From positions 310,001-374,000 of the forward strand of contig NZ_CP107928.1 in assembly GCF_036030735.1 (NCBI RefSeq): a DNA stretch of 64,000 nucleotides. The letters are read 5' to 3'. Below, one piece after another: positions 61,545 to 64,000 of the stretch (positions are counted from its first letter, which is position 1; each line of letters begins with the position of its first letter). Source of the stretch: Streptomyces sp. NBC_00425 (lineage in GTDB: Bacteria > Actinomycetota > Actinomycetes > Streptomycetales > Streptomycetaceae). The notes below the pieces were generated by a model. The model saw only the letters and a list, made by a program, of their open reading frames with translations, ran no database searches and was not told where the DNA came from. The position numbers and the translations under genes are program-made.

Positions 61545-64000
61545 ATGACCCGGCCTGATGACACGCGCACCGCGGCGGCCCGGATGTTCGCCGAGGCCGG
61601 CGCGTTCGGCGAACTCCTGGCCGGGATCGACTGGGCGGCGACACCGCTCGGGCCCTCCGAGTCCTGGCCGGGGCCCCTGGTCGACACCCTGCGCCTCATG
61701 CTCACCTCTGAGCACGGGATGGCTCTGTACTGGGGCGCCGAATTCGTCACGCTGTACAACCTGGGCGCCGCACCCATTCCCGGCGCCAAACACCCCTGGG
61801 CGCTCGGCAAACCCTACAAGGAGGTGTTCCCCGAGGTCTGGGCCCCCGTGAGTTCCCACTTCCACTATGTGACCGACACCCGCAAGCCCTTGCTGATCCC
61901 GGATGAGCCACTCATCATGGAGCGCCACGGCTTTTTGGAGCAGTGCTACTTCGACTCCTCCTTCCAGCCCGTGCTGCTGAACGACGGCACCGCCGGTGGC
62001 GTGCTGCAGATCCTCACCGAGACCACCGGCCGGGTGCTGGGCGAGCGCCGGCTGCGCCTGTTGAGCGAGACTGGCGCCCGCACCGCCGGGCTGCCCACCC
62101 CGGACGAGGTCGCCCGCGTAGTCGCGGAGGTGCTGGGCTCCTATCCCGAGGAGATCCCGTTTCTGGGCCTGTACCTAGCCTCCGGGCCGGGGATGCTGCG
62201 GTCGGCGGCCTCCGCCGGGCTCCGGCCGGCGCCCGAGGCCGTCTCGCTGAGTGCGGTCGACGGGTCAAAGATCGCGACCCGGCTGGCGCAGGTCGTCGCC
62301 GACGGCGCCCCTGCCACGCTGCCGGCTGCCGCGCTCACCGGCGGCAACACCGCCGGGCAGCACGCCGCGGCCTCCCGGCTCCCGGTCGAGCACGCGCTGG
62401 CTCTGCCCCTGGAGTGTGCGGGGCGGGTGGGAGGCGTCCTGGTGGTGGGCGTCAACCCCTGCTACCCACCGGCCGGGGCCTACCGGGACTTCTTGGAGGT
62501 GCTCGCCGCCGCCGTGGCCGGGGCGCTGACGGCCGCGCTCGCCCACGACGAGCAGCGGCGGCGAGCGGAGGCGCTGACCGAGCTGGACCGGGCCAAGACC
62601 ACCTTCTTCGCCAACGTCAGCCACGAGTTGCGCACCCCGCTCACCCTGCTCCTGGGCCCGCTCCAGCAGGCCCTGGCCGACGAGGACCGGCCCGAGCGGC
62701 GCGAGCAGCTGGAGCTGGCCGAACGCGGCGCCCTGCGCCTACTGAAGCAGGTCAACACCCTCCTGGACGTCGCCAGGGCCGAGGCCGGGCAGATGCACCC
62801 GGCCTTCGAGCCGGTCGACCTCGCCGGTGCCACGGCCGAGCTGGCCGGGGTGTTCCGCTCCGCCTTCGAAGCGGCCGGGCTGACGCTGGAGGTGGACTGC
62901 CCGCCGCTGCCCAAGCCGGTCTCCCTGGACCGGGAGATGTGGGAGAAGATCATCCTCAACCTGCTCAGTAACGCCCTGAAGTTCACCTTCACCGGTGGCG
63001 CCCGGGTGCAGGCGGCCGCGGTTGGCGACCAGGCCCGGCTGACCTTGACCGACACCGGCACCGGCATTCCCGCTGACGAGTTGCCGCGCCTGTTCGAGCG
63101 CTTCCACCGGGTCCGCGGCGCCCGCTCCCGCTCCCACGAGGGCAGCGGCCTCGGCCTGGTGCTGGTGAGGGACTTGGTGGAAGCGCACGGCGGCACCGTC
63201 AGCGTGGACAGCCGGCCCGGTCAGGGCACCACCGTCACCGTGGACCTCCCCTTCGCCGCCGCCCACCGGCCCGGCCCGGCCCCGCCCGCGGCCGGCGCAG
63301 GATCCCCCAGGGAAGGCGGAGGCGGCCGGCCCGGTCGCGCCGCGGCCTATGTGGACGAGGCGCTGGGCTGGCTGGCGGCCGACCCCGTCCCCGCCACCCC
63401 CGCGGCAAGCACCCCGCACGCCCCCGCGACCCACGATGCCCCCGACGGCCCCGGCCCGCACGAAACCGACCGCCTCCACCCGGCCCGCCTGCTGGTCGTC
63501 GACGACAACGCCGACATGCGCGCCTACCTCACCCAGCTCCTGCAGCCCGACTACGACGTGCTGCTCGCCGCCGACGGCCAAGCCGCCCTGGACTTGGCCC
63601 TGGCGCAGCCGGTGGAGCTGGTGCTCAGCGACGTGATGATGCCCGGCATGGACGGCTTCGAGTTGGTCCGGGCGCTGCGCGCCGACCCGCGCACTGCCCG
63701 TCTGCCCATCGTCCTGCTCACCGCCCGCGCCGGCGAGGAGGAAGCCGTGCAGGGCCGACAGGCCGGCGCCGACGACTATCTGGCCAAACCCTTCTCCGCG
63801 CGCCAGCTGCTGGCGCGCGTCCGCACTGGGTTGGAACTGTCCCAGCTGCGTGAACAGGTCCTGACCGAGACCCGCAACCAGCTGGCCGTGCTGGCCACTC
63901 TGGCCGACGCGGGTCTGCGGCTGTCCGCCACCCTCGACCCGGACCAGATACTGCAGACTGCCGGACAGATCCTGCTGCCCGACTTCGCCGACCAGATCAG
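61545..64000 (+). CDS. Hybrid sensor histidine kinase / response regulator, partial
   Basis: From an ATG at 61545 (AGGAGGAAG upstream) the frame stays open for 818 codons to the window edge. Residues 1-160 form a PAS-like domain (GLDWAATPLGPSESWP-type start, here GIDWAATPLGPSESWPGPLV). Residues 165-335 are GAF-like. His360 lies in FFANVSHELRTPLTLLLGP (HisKA). HATPase_c follows at about 450-570 (NLLSNALKFT, DTGTGIP, GSGLGLVLV). After a Pro/Ala linker a receiver domain at about 648-765 has phospho-acceptor Asp696 (LVLSDVMMPGMDGFEL) and Lys in DYLAKPF. At the edge a new domain begins (NQLAVLATLADAGLRLSATL), typically a GAF before a PP2C/SpoIIE phosphatase in this family. Signal and target unknown. 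Confidence 0.93.
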   Translation, partial: MTRPDDTRTAAARMFAEAGAFGELLAGIDWAATPLGPSESWPGPLVDTLRLMLTSEHGMALYWGAEFVTLYNLGAAPIPGAKHPWALGKPYKEVFPEVWAPVSSHFHYVTDTRKPLLIPDEPLIMERHGFLEQCYFDSSFQPVLLNDGTAGGVLQILTETTGRVLGERRLRLLSETGARTAGLPTPDEVARVVAEVLGSYPEEIPFLGLYLASGPGMLRSAASAGLRPAPEAVSLSAVDGSKIATRLAQVVADGAPATLPAAALTGGNTAGQHAAASRLPVEHALALPLECAGRVGGVLVVGVNPCYPPAGAYRDFLEVLAAAVAGALTAALAHDEQRRRAEALTELDRAKTTFFANVSHELRTPLTLLLGPLQQALADEDRPERREQLELAERGALRLLKQVNTLLDVARAEAGQMHPAFEPVDLAGATAELAGVFRSAFEAAGLTLEVDCPPLPKPVSLDREMWEKIILNLLSNALKFTFTGGARVQAAAVGDQARLTLTDTGTGIPADELPRLFERFHRVRGARSRSHEGSGLGLVLVRDLVEAHGGTVSVDSRPGQGTTVTVDLPFAAAHRPGPAPPAAGAGSPREGGGGRPGRAAAYVDEALGWLAADPVPATPAASTPHAPATHDAPDGPGPHETDRLHPARLLVVDDNADMRAYLTQLLQPDYDVLLAADGQAALDLALAQPVELVLSDVMMPGMDGFELVRALRADPRTARLPIVLLTARAGEEEAVQGRQAGADDYLAKPFSARQLLARVRTGLELSQLREQVLTETRNQLAVLATLADAGLRLSATLDPDQILQTAGQILLPDFADQI

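Overview
The window looks like an accessory, probably arm-proximal, segment of a Streptomyces (or close actinomycete) chromosome. Base composition is very GC-rich and genes use G/C third positions, with GTG/TTG starts and overlapping ATGA/GTGA junctions. The families are typical of Streptomyces: a SARP/AfsR regulator, ricin-lectin GH62, F420-type PPOX proteins, YdeI, eutBC and DUF6262. At least eight damaged insertion-sequence remnants and several chimeric or decayed genes separate the intact blocks.

Layout. (1) 1-2.4 kb is a decayed edge: a partial gene, a TPR-like repeat protein, the C-terminal stub of a Ku gene cut by an internally deleted IS5-type element, and aldo/keto-reductase and glycine-rich remnants. 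(2) 2.4-18.2 kb is a minus-strand biosynthetic block, in transcription order: glycosyltransferase, UDP-glucuronate decarboxylase-like enzyme, ABC exporter, MMPL transporter, NAD(P)-dependent thioester/acyl-reductase-like protein, and one 2,506-residue PKS with the order KS-AT-DH-MT-ER-KR-ACP, as in fungal highly reducing PKSs. The simplest model is an iterative enzyme making a reduced, C-methylated chain that is reductively released, glycosylated (possibly with xylose) and exported. (3) 18.2-22.3 kb is an IS graveyard holding one intact 913-bp two-frame IS5/IS427-type element and three small genes. (4) 22.5-26 kb has a SARP/NB-ARC/TPR regulator followed by a small secreted protein with GDN-type pentad repeats. 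(5) 27.7-40.4 kb has a divergent stand-alone LuxR-type regulator and a tightly packed plus-strand operon. The operon starts with a 20-codon peptide gene, then a strong hairpin, then M16 peptidase, GNAT, nucleotidyltransferase, a three-gene ABC-2 transporter, P-loop kinase, histidine phosphatase, radical SAM enzyme, PEP-synthase-like phosphotransferase, DUF89-like phosphatase and MazG-like protein. I do not recognise this combination and consider it the best candidate for an undescribed peptide-derived natural-product system.

(6) 40.4-48.7 kb is a mosaic: SUKH-like protein, TetR, NAD(P)H-binding protein, PPOX protein, haloalkane dehalogenase, a broken EamA transporter fused to a pentapeptide-repeat protein, SnoaL-like and YdeI-like proteins, and IS256 and resolvase debris. 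(7) 49-53 kb is an ethanolamine catabolism unit: a permease divergent from eutB-eutC. (8) 53-61.5 kb has a VOC protein, IS110 debris, two DUF6262-type genes (one broken), a secreted GH62 arabinofuranosidase with a palindromic operator, and a GNAT. (9) A hybrid sensor kinase/response regulator runs off the right edge from 61,545.

All functional statements come from reading motifs and family resemblance by eye; no database search or folding calculation was run.
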